Shown piece after piece: positions 10,139-18,600 of a stretch of DNA of 56,398 nucleotides. The notes below the pieces were generated by a model. It searched no databases and was not told the DNA's origin. It saw only the letters and a program-made list of their open reading frames with translations. Every line of letters starts with the position of its first letter. Positions within the stretch are counted from its first letter, which is position 1. The DNA is taken from the NCBI GenBank assembly GCA_026197095.1, contig JAPHTF010000047.1:1-56398 (forward strand). The letters are read 5' to 3'. Origin of the DNA: Gammaproteobacteria bacterium. Lineage in GTDB: Bacteria; Pseudomonadota; Gammaproteobacteria; UBA6429; Thiohalophilaceae. The position numbers and the translations under genes were made by a program.

Positions 10139-12400
10139 TTACTTTTCGCTCAACTCGATAATACCTTCCCAATCAATGGGAAGTGTCCTTTCGTGAAGAA
10201 GATCACAATATTGTAAGTAAAAATCTGCCGCTTTGTCATTAGAATACTTACGCTTCAATTCAGAAAATTGTGTTCTTGCTCTTTGCCAATCTTGCGCCTG
10301 AAAAGCTGTTATACCTATTGTAAGCATCTCACACCTTTCCTTAATTTGTATGTGTGTTTTATCACATTCAACATCATTATCTCGACATAAAAGTTCATAT
10401 AATTCAAGAGCTTGTTGTTTCCCAGCAAGACGGAATTTACCTAAAGAGCGCATAATAATGCCTTGCACACCTTCAATCACATTTTCTGAGGCAATAACAT
10501 TGCTCCCTATCTGTTTATTGAGGCTTTCGATACGATTTGAGGTGTTTACGATATCGCCAACAGCACGGTATTCATAATGATCCATCGCACCCACATTACC
10601 CAGCATCAATTCACCGGCATGTAGGCCTATGCGAGTCGGTAACAGGTAAGCCTCCCGATTTTCCGTTTGTTTATTCATCACCCTGTCTATTTCTAATGCT
10701 GCTTTACATGCCTGGGTACGTAATTGAACATCAGACAGAGGTGATGACCATATTGCCAACATCGAATCGCCAACAACATCCGAAATAATGCCACCATAAT
10801 GACGAACGGGGCTGAACAAGTTTTCATAATAATGATTAACCAACTGACTTAACTCTGCAGGCGGCATGTTCTCAGCCAGAGTTGTGTATTTTGCTGCATC
10901 AGTTGCTAAACAGATGCCATACATTTGTTGTTGTTGCGCTTCAATATGCCCTGCATTTTGCGCAATCTTGGTAACAACATTGGTTGGTAAATAATAACCG
11001 AATGCTTTTCGTATCTGTTCACGCTCACGTCGTGTATCAGCGTAATGACATAACAAGGCAACAAAGATTGCAAAAGGTGACTGTATTAGTAATGGCACGA
11101 CCCAGGGTAACCATTGATCATATTCACGAAATGAAACGTAAACGAATAAGGCATAACCCATGACTATCGAAATAGCGACGAAGACTGATGGAATGGTATG
11201 AAAATAGCGGCTGGCAAAAGCAATAATAAATCCAAAAACAGCAATGAGTGTTACATATGTAAATGGGTTCAACGTTTTAATGCTTTGATTATTAACCAGG
11301 TTGCTGAACGCCGTTGCAGCTATCTCTACTCCACTTATATCCAGACCGTTTGATTGCGAAAATACTGTATAAAAATTATCTTTTTGTTCAGGTTGTAAAT
11401 ATTCGGAGAAGCCGACAAAAACAACCTTACCTGTGAAATCAAAGGTAAGTTTACTGTCGTCAGCGATCACCTCATGATAAGGAATCGTTGTAATGCTCCG
11501 CGGTGGTCCATAAAAATTCAGGTAATATTGATTGGGTCCTTGATACATATTGATTAATGAAGTTAAGGAAGCTTTTGAACTTGTATTTATATCGCTGTTT
11601 TTATGCACAGCTTGTTTAAGTTTTTTTGCTAAACTCGGATCCTCCTTAAACAATCTGCGCAATTCACTTACCACTTCGGTTAATTGTTGCTTTTGTACAA
11701 TATCATTTATATTTGCGGGTAAATGACTGGCTTTACCAGGGATGATTTCTTGAATAATTTTTCGTAAGCTTAGGTAGTTTTCCATATTGGCTAACTGAAA
11801 AGCCATAACAGGCAAATTAGGAATTTCACCTGCGGGAACGCGAAAGGTCCAGAATTTGCTAACTTTTTGTGGATACTTTAATAAAGCAAAAGGTGCTAAA
11901 ACAGCAGATGCTTGTGCAATCACTGGAGTAGGATAGACGAGTTGCTCAATATTAATCGCATTATTTAACTCAAGAAATTGAGGTGAGCGACCTTGTTGAG
12001 AGAGTATTTGCCTTTTTAATTGACTAAATAATATAACATTGCCTGCATTTTTAATTGCCGTGGCCAGCTTTTCATCTCCCTGCTTATCGCGTGCATCCTT
12101 AAAAAACACATCAAATGCAATCACCTTTGCGCCACGGGCTTTTAAGATATCAATCAATTTTGCATGATAATGACGTGGCCACTTTGCAGGTTCATTCTCA
12201 AGACCAAAATAATCAGATGACATTTTATTAATTGCGATAACCACACTGTCATCAGGTGTAGCAATACTTCCCCGAACTTTAAATAATACATCCAGACCAA
12301 AGTTTTCTTCCAGCTCATAACCAAAAGCAAAAAAATAAACAAGAGCACCTAAAACAGCAGTAATAATCCCGAGGTTAATGGCTTTAAAAACTCGACGCAT
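10139..12400 (-). CDS. CHASE2-domain class III adenylate/guanylate cyclase
   Basis: 753 residues. An N-terminal membrane helix (about 8-27) precedes a periplasmic CHASE2 sensor (about 30-345), three membrane helices (about 378-450) and a cytoplasmic class III cyclase domain (about 490-670). Both metal-binding aspartates are present: D501 in LATDAAKY and D545 in DVVGDSMLAIW, with the usual 44-residue spacing. The later motif YRAVGDIVNTSNRIESLN is also intact. The position that is the substrate-selecting Lys in many adenylate cyclases (K-x-x-GD) appears as D541, so whether ATP or GTP is used is open. A short TPR-like tail follows (about 690-753). CHASE2-cyclases next to FecR proteins recur in proteobacteria, and the FecR/barrel gene follows here. 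Confidence 0.92.
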   Translation of the reverse strand: MRRVFKAINLGIITAVLGALVYFFAFGYELEENFGLDVLFKVRGSIATPDDSVVIAINKMSSDYFGLENEPAKWPRHYHAKLIDILKARGAKVIAFDVFFKDARDKQGDEKLATAIKNAGNVILFSQLKRQILSQQGRSPQFLELNNAINIEQLVYPTPVIAQASAVLAPFALLKYPQKVSKFWTFRVPAGEIPNLPVMAFQLANMENYLSLRKIIQEIIPGKASHLPANINDIVQKQQLTEVVSELRRLFKEDPSLAKKLKQAVHKNSDINTSSKASLTSLINMYQGPNQYYLNFYGPPRSITTIPYHEVIADDSKLTFDFTGKVVFVGFSEYLQPEQKDNFYTVFSQSNGLDISGVEIAATAFSNLVNNQSIKTLNPFTYVTLIAVFGFIIAFASRYFHTIPSVFVAISIVMGYALFVYVSFREYDQWLPWVVPLLIQSPFAIFVALLCHYADTRREREQIRKAFGYYLPTNVVTKIAQNAGHIEAQQQQMYGICLATDAAKYTTLAENMPPAELSQLVNHYYENLFSPVRHYGGIISDVVGDSMLAIWSSPLSDVQLRTQACKAALEIDRVMNKQTENREAYLLPTRIGLHAGELMLGNVGAMDHYEYRAVGDIVNTSNRIESLNKQIGSNVIASENVIEGVQGIIMRSLGKFRLAGKQQALELYELLCRDNDVECDKTHIQIKERCEMLTIGITAFQAQDWQRARTQFSELKRKYSNDKAADFYLQYCDLLHERTLPIDWEGIIELSEK

Positions 12401-12678
12401 AGTGCTTAAAATCCTGTTTTCCTAATTTCTCAAAATAATGCATTTACTCAGTATGAATAAATATTTTTCTACTTTTCGATTAGGCAAGTAATATTTTTAA
12501 TATATGTATATGAAAGTATACATAATTATCAGTCGCGAAGGTGTTCAATTTTGATTTGTAATAAGATGAGTTTAAGAAATAGATAGATATTTCTCTTATT
12601 CATACAGGTGTGGAAGGTGTTTTTAAGATGGCTCAGCTAATGCAAGCATTAATGAAGTTAAGCTCTATATGTAATACA

Positions 12679-12981
12679 TTAATTTAGTTGCAGTTCACCC
12701 ACAAATTTAACACTTGTAATGTAAATATCGCCTTGTTTAGAATTATGAATGACTTCTGCGGTCATATTGACTTCTTTGTTCTTAGGCTCAGTGAGCCAAA
12801 ATTGTAACTCAACAAACTCGCCAGATGATAAAGGTTGTCTGCTATTAAGCGCCATGCCACCCACTGAATAATTAACACCAACAAGCTTCTTTAGATTGCC
12901 AGAATCTTCTGTAACCAGCACTAAGCGATTTAAAGCCAGTCGTGAATGCTCACGTCTCTCATTGATATGTTGCATAGACAT
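12679..12981 (-). CDS. PilZ-domain protein (c-di-GMP binding)
   Basis: 100 residues, a stand-alone PilZ domain. The RxxxR motif is R10-EHS-R14 and the second motif is N37-Y-S-V-G-G42, the two loops that clamp a c-di-GMP dimer. Beta strands follow (VELQFWL, NMTAEVIHNSK, ITSVKFVG). It is cytoplasmic, with no other domain. A strong AGGAGGGG ribosome site precedes the ATG at 12979-12981. It lies 44 bp downstream of the second DUF6316 gene, with which it probably forms an operon. Stand-alone PilZ proteins usually act as c-di-GMP adaptors for motility, polysaccharide or adhesion machinery; the partner here is unknown. Confidence 0.9.
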   Translation of the reverse strand: MSMQHINERREHSRLALNRLVLVTEDSGNLKKLVGVNYSVGGMALNSRQPLSSGEFVELQFWLTEPKNKEVNMTAEVIHNSKQGDIYITSVKFVGELQLN

Positions 12982-13025
12982 CTGACACCCCTCCTTTAAA
13001 TTTTCTGGCTTACTGAATATCTCAA

Positions 13026-13235
13026 TTAAGACATAAACTGTTTTTCACGAATATACTTTTGAATAGCATCATGAGCCGAAATCCTGTTTGGAAATGGTCC
13101 CTGATCGATGCCTTCACGTGTGCTGAAATACCAGTCTGTACCACTCGTAAAAAAACGATTATTTCGAAAACTTACAGGGGCTTTAGCCTCGCCTGCTCGA
13201 TGAGTCATTTGCCTATTGTTATATTGATTTGCCAT
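13026..13235 (-). CDS. DUF6316 family small protein (copy 2)
   Basis: 69 residues with the same core as the protein at 5073-5339: FRNNRFFTSGTDWYFSTREG, then GPF, then an A..AI.KYI.EK tail. It is nearly all core, without the longer N-terminal tail of copy 1. An excellent AAGGAGG ribosome site lies 8 nt before the ATG. It is the first gene of a likely two-gene operon with the PilZ gene 44 bp downstream. The function of the family is unknown; the pairing with PilZ suggests, but does not show, a link to c-di-GMP signalling. Confidence 0.82.
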   Translation of the reverse strand: MANQYNNRQMTHRAGEAKAPVSFRNNRFFTSGTDWYFSTREGIDQGPFPNRISAHDAIQKYIREKQFMS

Positions 13236-13476
13236 AACTAAACCTCCTTTCTTATCTAACAGGCATATTGGTAAGCATCACCAATTTAAACCATGCCGCT
13301 AGCAAAAAATTTCTTTATGTATTATTTGTCAGCACAATAAGCCTACACTTAACATTATCGTTTGAGGAACTCATTAAAATCGTAAGTGTTATCTGGATCA
13401 CATTTATTTTGTGTGATTTAAAAGTTCGATTACTGGGGAGAAAAGAGAGATTGAGGGCTAAGTGGACAGTTAATTA

Positions 13477-14133
13477 TTATATTGCGTTAAATAACTGGAT
13501 AGCATTTCCTGGATGCCAGGGGGGATATTTATTCATAACTTCCTTAAATATAGCCATATCGAGTAGATTATTTAACCATATATGTATTTTTTTATACTCT
13601 GAGTATTCAAACCAGTCTTTATCAACTAAAACAAACTGCCGAATAAAAGGAAAAATAGCCATATCAGCAAGTGTAATATGATCAGAAACTAAAAACCGGG
13701 CTTGATTGAGATTTTCTTCTAACATTTTTAAAAACACTTCAGCCTGTTCTCTGTAATATGTTTTTGAATGCTCAGGAAAACGATCTGCATATTTATAATG
13801 ATCAAGACATTGTTTAAATTCATTATCATTAAAACTGATTAAACGATTTGTTTCTTCGCTTTTTTTAAAATCAGCTAACAGCCAGTTGTGTGGATCATGT
13901 TTAGATAACGCCCATTTCATTATTTCGAGACTTTCATCGATAACAGTATTATCCAACAAGTGTAAAACAGGAACGGTTCCTTTGGGCGAACACTCAAGCA
14001 TTTGCATGGGTTTATCAGCAAGCTTTACTTCACGTAATTCAACCTGAATACTACACACTTTTATCGCAAGCCGTGCCCTTATTGCATAAGGGCAACGGCG
14101 AAAAGAATAAAGAATGGGAAACGTTTCAGACAT
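13477..14133 (-). CDS. Glutathione S-transferase family protein
   Basis: 218 residues, the standard GST size. The N-terminal thioredoxin-like domain holds a CPYA motif (C14 in FRRCPYAIRARLAI), then the cis-Pro glutathione-binding stretch GTVPVLHL and the following DESLEIMKW. The C-terminal half is the all-helical GST domain (SDHITLADMAIFPFIRQF is the typical N-capping region). The Cys at the active site suggests an omega/beta-like thiol-transferase or glutaredoxin-2-like activity rather than a Tyr/Ser conjugating enzyme. It follows the YdjM-like gene by 22 bp and is probably in the same transcript as arfB. Confidence 0.88.
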   Translation of the reverse strand: MSETFPILYSFRRCPYAIRARLAIKVCSIQVELREVKLADKPMQMLECSPKGTVPVLHLLDNTVIDESLEIMKWALSKHDPHNWLLADFKKSEETNRLISFNDNEFKQCLDHYKYADRFPEHSKTYYREQAEVFLKMLEENLNQARFLVSDHITLADMAIFPFIRQFVLVDKDWFEYSEYKKIHIWLNNLLDMAIFKEVMNKYPPWHPGNAIQLFNAI

Positions 14134-14155
14134 TTTTTATTGCTTTTATCTCAAA

Positions 14156-15163
14156 TTATTTTGCATCTCTTGCTAATAGCATGTTAATAAATTGTTCCCT
14201 TATATGCGGACTATTATCCCGAAAAAACTTATACTCAGCATGCTCATCGAGTTTTTCTTTGTTTATAACAATTCCCCATAATGGCTTAACACTTGTTGGC
14301 AACATACTGTAGCGTAAATCACCAATCACATCAGGTTGAGTTTTATCAATAGCCACATAACCAGAAGAAAAGCGAGTAAAGCGTTTAATATCTTCATTAA
14401 GCACCGATTTCAATTCCTGAGCCGAAAGGTGTTCTGTTACAATAAATTTTTCAGCTGAGTCACCGCTATAGATTTTATCTTTGGAGAATAAACCCAATCG
14501 AATGGCATCTACATATATGTGGCTATCAGTAATATATACTGAACGCCATAGCAAATTATTTGCCATTGTGGGTTTTACTACATGTTGTATTGCTATATGT
14601 CCTCTTGATTTAGCCAGTTCATCAGCAACACTTTGGGCTCGATGGTGTTGTACAACCCCAAGCAACATATATGAAAAACTTATCACTAAACCAACCTGAG
14701 CAATATGTTTTGCTTTTGTCGTTAATGAATACACAAGGGCGACAAAGAGCGTTAAAGTAAAAACGGGATCAATAATCGAGATAATATTAAAGGCAATACG
14801 TTCATCATATAAAGGCCACAAAAGATGAGTACCATAACTGGTACAGGCATCTAAAAATCCACTCATGCTGTAACCCAGGAAACTATATAAATAGAGTCGC
14901 CGATTGCTTAATTTTTTATGTAAAAACGGCCAGAGGATAGCCATTGCGATCAATGCGCCAAAAGGTATAAAAAAGAGTGAATGGGTAAAATGACGATGAA
15001 ATTCAATATTAAGTAAAGGATCACTCGAGGAGTAGATGAAAATGTCTGCATCAGCAATTAATCCGGCGAACACACCTACTGCGGTCGCTAATTTAGTCTC
15101 TTTTTTAGTTGCTACACTTTGGGCTAAAACACCACCTAATAAACCCTGAGTTAAAATATCCAT
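14156..15163 (-). CDS. YdjM/DUF457 family inner membrane protein, putative metal-dependent hydrolase
   Basis: 335 residues with several membrane helices in the first 180 residues (GVLAQSV, LFFIPFGALIAMAILWPF, LYLYSFLGYSMSGFLDA, IIDPVFTLTLFVALVYSL) and a soluble C-terminal part. Family motifs are the N-terminal MDILTQGLLGGVLAQ, ADADIF and HRHFTHS, the last giving a potential metal-binding His cluster. The family is annotated as membrane-bound metal-dependent hydrolase, and some members are LexA-regulated in E. coli, but biochemical evidence is thin. It lies 12 bp from arfB and 22 bp from the GST gene, suggesting one operon. Confidence 0.85.
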   Translation of the reverse strand: MDILTQGLLGGVLAQSVATKKETKLATAVGVFAGLIADADIFIYSSSDPLLNIEFHRHFTHSLFFIPFGALIAMAILWPFLHKKLSNRRLYLYSFLGYSMSGFLDACTSYGTHLLWPLYDERIAFNIISIIDPVFTLTLFVALVYSLTTKAKHIAQVGLVISFSYMLLGVVQHHRAQSVADELAKSRGHIAIQHVVKPTMANNLLWRSVYITDSHIYVDAIRLGLFSKDKIYSGDSAEKFIVTEHLSAQELKSVLNEDIKRFTRFSSGYVAIDKTQPDVIGDLRYSMLPTSVKPLWGIVINKEKLDEHAEYKFFRDNSPHIREQFINMLLARDAK

Positions 15164-15175
15164 TAATACTTCCTG

Positions 15176-15595
15176 TTATTCAAAATCTGAGACCTTACGG
15201 CGCAAATGTTTATCTTTACCACGTTTTGTTTTTTCATCCAGACGTTTTAATTTAGCTGATTGACTTGGCCTGGTTGAAATTCTTTTCTTTTGTACAACCG
15301 CAACACTCTTTATTAATTCTTGTAATCGTTCGAGTGCCTCAGCACGATTTTTCTCTTGAGTACGATAACGCTGTGCTTTAATAATCACCACACCATCTTT
15401 ACTAATTCGTTTATCCTTTAAATTAAGCAAACGGGTTTTATAAAAATCGGGTAAGGACGATGCATTAATATCAAAGCGTAAATGGATCGCACTGGAAACC
15501 TTATTGACGTTTTGCCCACCCGCGCCCTGTGCACGAATAGCATTAATCTCTATTTCATTATCGGGAAGGCTGACATTATTTGATATCTGGAGCAT
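15176..15595 (-). CDS. arfB: Alternative ribosome-rescue factor ArfB (YaeJ)
   Basis: 139 residues, matching E. coli ArfB (140). It hydrolyses peptidyl-tRNA on ribosomes stalled on non-stop mRNA. The catalytic GGQ lies in IRAQGAGGQNVNKVSSAIHL (about residues 20-40), as in class I release factors but without a codon-recognition domain. The C-terminal tail is strongly basic (KRISTRPSQSAKLKRLDEKT and onward), as needed to insert in the empty mRNA channel. It begins 18 bp after the stop of the large OmpA/barrel gene, so readthrough transcription from that operon is possible, although the function is unrelated. Confidence 0.95.
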   Translation of the reverse strand: MLQISNNVSLPDNEIEINAIRAQGAGGQNVNKVSSAIHLRFDINASSLPDFYKTRLLNLKDKRISKDGVVIIKAQRYRTQEKNRAEALERLQELIKSVAVVQKKRISTRPSQSAKLKRLDEKTKRGKDKHLRRKVSDFE

Positions 15596-15613
15596 GAAGC
15601 TAGTATAAAGATA

Positions 15614-18600
15614 TTACATCTTGGCTACAAAGTTTATGAAAACACCTCTGCTATCATAATCAAGGTCGGTTAAATCATCAGAGAAATCGGTGAAGTTATA
15701 GCCAACACCTAATTTCATTTTTTTACCCAGGTGGTAATATAATGCAAACAATCCACCCTGACGGGTATCCCCTGCTTCTGGAATCGTCAGCATTCGACCT
15801 TCCATTAATGCATCCCAACGATGCGTCACATGCCAGTCAGCACGTAAAATATATAAATTTGCTGAGCTACTGAAGAATTCTGGATTAACACGGTCTAAAC
15901 TGATTTCCCCAAAACGGCGGGCAACCTTACCGCCAATACTCCAGCTTTTAGAAATATCATAGGTCATATCAAATGCGAGAATATGACTCCTTTGTATATA
16001 TTCTGATGCCGTGTTATTTAACGTCACCTGATCTGCAGCAGGCAAATTATAGAAATATGTATATTTAAATAAAGCATTGAGGTTGTCATTATCAACAGGA
16101 CGATATGCATAACCCAGTACAGCCTCAGTAAAATTGCCATTATAAAAATCACCCTGGCTACTAACACTGGTTGAATGGTTAAATTTTCCAATAAAACGCC
16201 AGTTTGGATTCACCTGATATTTCAGATTATTTTTATATAATGTCGTGACCCGGTTAGTAATTGAAGTATCAGGGTTTTCAGTATTATCTGTGCGATGTTC
16301 AATTGCACCTGCATATTTAAAACTATCAAAACCATATCCTAACTTAACACCATAAGCATTTCGCTCAATAATAGCACCGGTATTGTTATCTTGCAGACTC
16401 CCTATGTCCACTGTCGCACCAAGCGTCAAACGATCTGTTGGTGCAAGATCAACACCCATAGAATGGGTTAATCCTGTCGGAATATCACCATGTGTGTAAC
16501 GTTCTTCAAGATAAATACTGGCACTATCTGAGTACTTCGTTTTGAAACCAGATGATAAATTTCCTTTTTGTGCACGCAATCCATTATCGGTACGTTCATT
16601 TTCTAAAGCATAATTTAAATAAATATTGGTGCGATCAGAAACCAGATAATCTGTGCCTAGTTTTGCCGCAGTACCGAGATCACCACCCGAAACTTCAGCC
16701 AGAACTTTAAACTTGTCTGTCACACGATATTCAGTGCCTATGCCAGTACGAGCATTTTTCTCACGGTTACCTGTTGATTTTACGGTATCTTGTACAAAGC
16801 TATATAAAGTCCATTTTTCTTTTGAATCGTATGTAGCTTTTACCGCAAGGTCTGTGCGATCACCTTGTTTCTGAGTTAAAGGAACAACTGCAGATTGATC
16901 GCTTCGGTTATCATTTCTAACACCCGCTGATAATGTCCATTTATCTGTTATGCCATAATCTGCATCAAGCTCAACGGCAGATGAATGTAGTCCTTCTGTT
17001 ATCGTTTTTTTATCCACTTTAAGCTTGAGGTTCAGGTTCTCTAATACTGGATATTCAACTGACCCACCCGATTGTTTTGTATCAGTAACGGCAGATAAAC
17101 CAGGAGCTGAGTAACCCGCTTTAAGTTCTTGATTATATAACGTGGCTTTACCTTTAATGCCATCAACCACTTCATCAAAACGCACACTGGCATCTACACG
17201 GGTTGCACCTGCGGTAATATTATCACCTGATAATTGAGTTACTGGATTAAAATTATAGCCGCCATCAGTTGTTATTTGGCTGGTACTGGTTTGTCCTTTA
17301 CTAGTAGATTGCTCTACCTTCAACCAGGTACCCGCACTCTTACGTAAAGTAACATCGGCTGCATTAACACTATTACCATCTACTGAACCGCCAAATTGAC
17401 TCGCAGTAGCACCTACTTTTAAATAGTCGGTTATCCAGAAATGTGTTCGCCCACCTGTAGATAAATCTTTTGTTTCACCGAGTACGGAGGCATATTCATA
17501 TCGTGAAACTAAATACACTTCATTCGTTCCGCCATTGCCACTATCAACAACTAAATTATCACTGCTTGACGCAGACAAGGGTTCAGTTAATAAAATTCGG
17601 CCCTGAATATAATCAATATCATAATCAAGTGCAGGAGTAAGATTTTTTACTGCCAGAACAAGGCCGGATGTTTTTTCACGTATCTCAATACGCAAACGAT
17701 CAGAACCGGCGAGGATATCCTGATGTTTTAGATAATAGAGTGATCCACCCGTACCACGGAATTCGTCACGACCACCGATAGTGCCTGATTCAGCAGCAAA
17801 GATATCAGCTTTAAATGTTTTTTCACCAAATGTTGTCGTGGCCGCATTCTCATAATGAAGATTGGCGCCATATAAACTGCGATCAACATGCGCAAGATTA
17901 TTATCGGTGTAATTAATATTAAAATTACCCCATAAACCATAGTCTGTACCTTTTTGTAATTTAAGGTAGAACTTACCCATGGTCGGAGCCATTTCTTCTG
18001 TCGTACTATCATCACCAAAAGTTGGATAGTAATAGTCGGGATCAATACGGCGGAAAACCGAATCCGGTGATTTATCCATAAAGTTGGTAAACAAATCAGC
18101 TAATGGTCCCTCACGGGTATCCGCACTCCCTGTAAATTCCCAGTTATCACCAAACTTGCCTTTAGAGAAAAAGGCCAACCGTCCATCTACAGTAGTATCA
18201 TTATCATAATGCGTAGTATCACCAGTAAGCAGAGCAGCTGGGCCATTGGTAGCATCACGGCTTGCGGTAATATCTGCAATACCTACGATAAACCAGTCAT
18301 TTTGTTTTAACTCTAAATCACGCAAATAAAGTTCACCATTGCCGGCTGAGTTAAGAATGGATACCTCAACGGTATGTAATCCTGCAGGTAATATAACTTC
18401 ACTGGTAAATTCTCCATTATGACTTACAGGAATGGATTGACCTGCAAACCAAACACTATGATCTTCAGGTACATTTTTACCATAGACCTTAACTGCTCCA
18501 CCCTTGTGTGAAATATTATTTAAACCTAAACGGTTTTCACCATAACCTATGAGTAATTCAGATGATGAATTTTTATCTTTATTATCATCACTTAATTCAT

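Noticed and set aside
12628-12687. Plus-strand 19-codon ORF (MAQLMQALMKLSS...)
   Set aside because: Very short, overlaps the PilZ 3' end, and no signal peptide or domain supports it.
13397-13417. ATCACA-N9-TGTGAT inverted repeat as a CRP site
   Set aside because: The half-sites point the wrong way; a CRP site is TGTGA-N6-TCACA.
13268-13681. 137-codon plus-strand ORF
   Set aside because: About half of it overlaps the GST gene on the other strand, and it has no ribosome site or recognisable domain.
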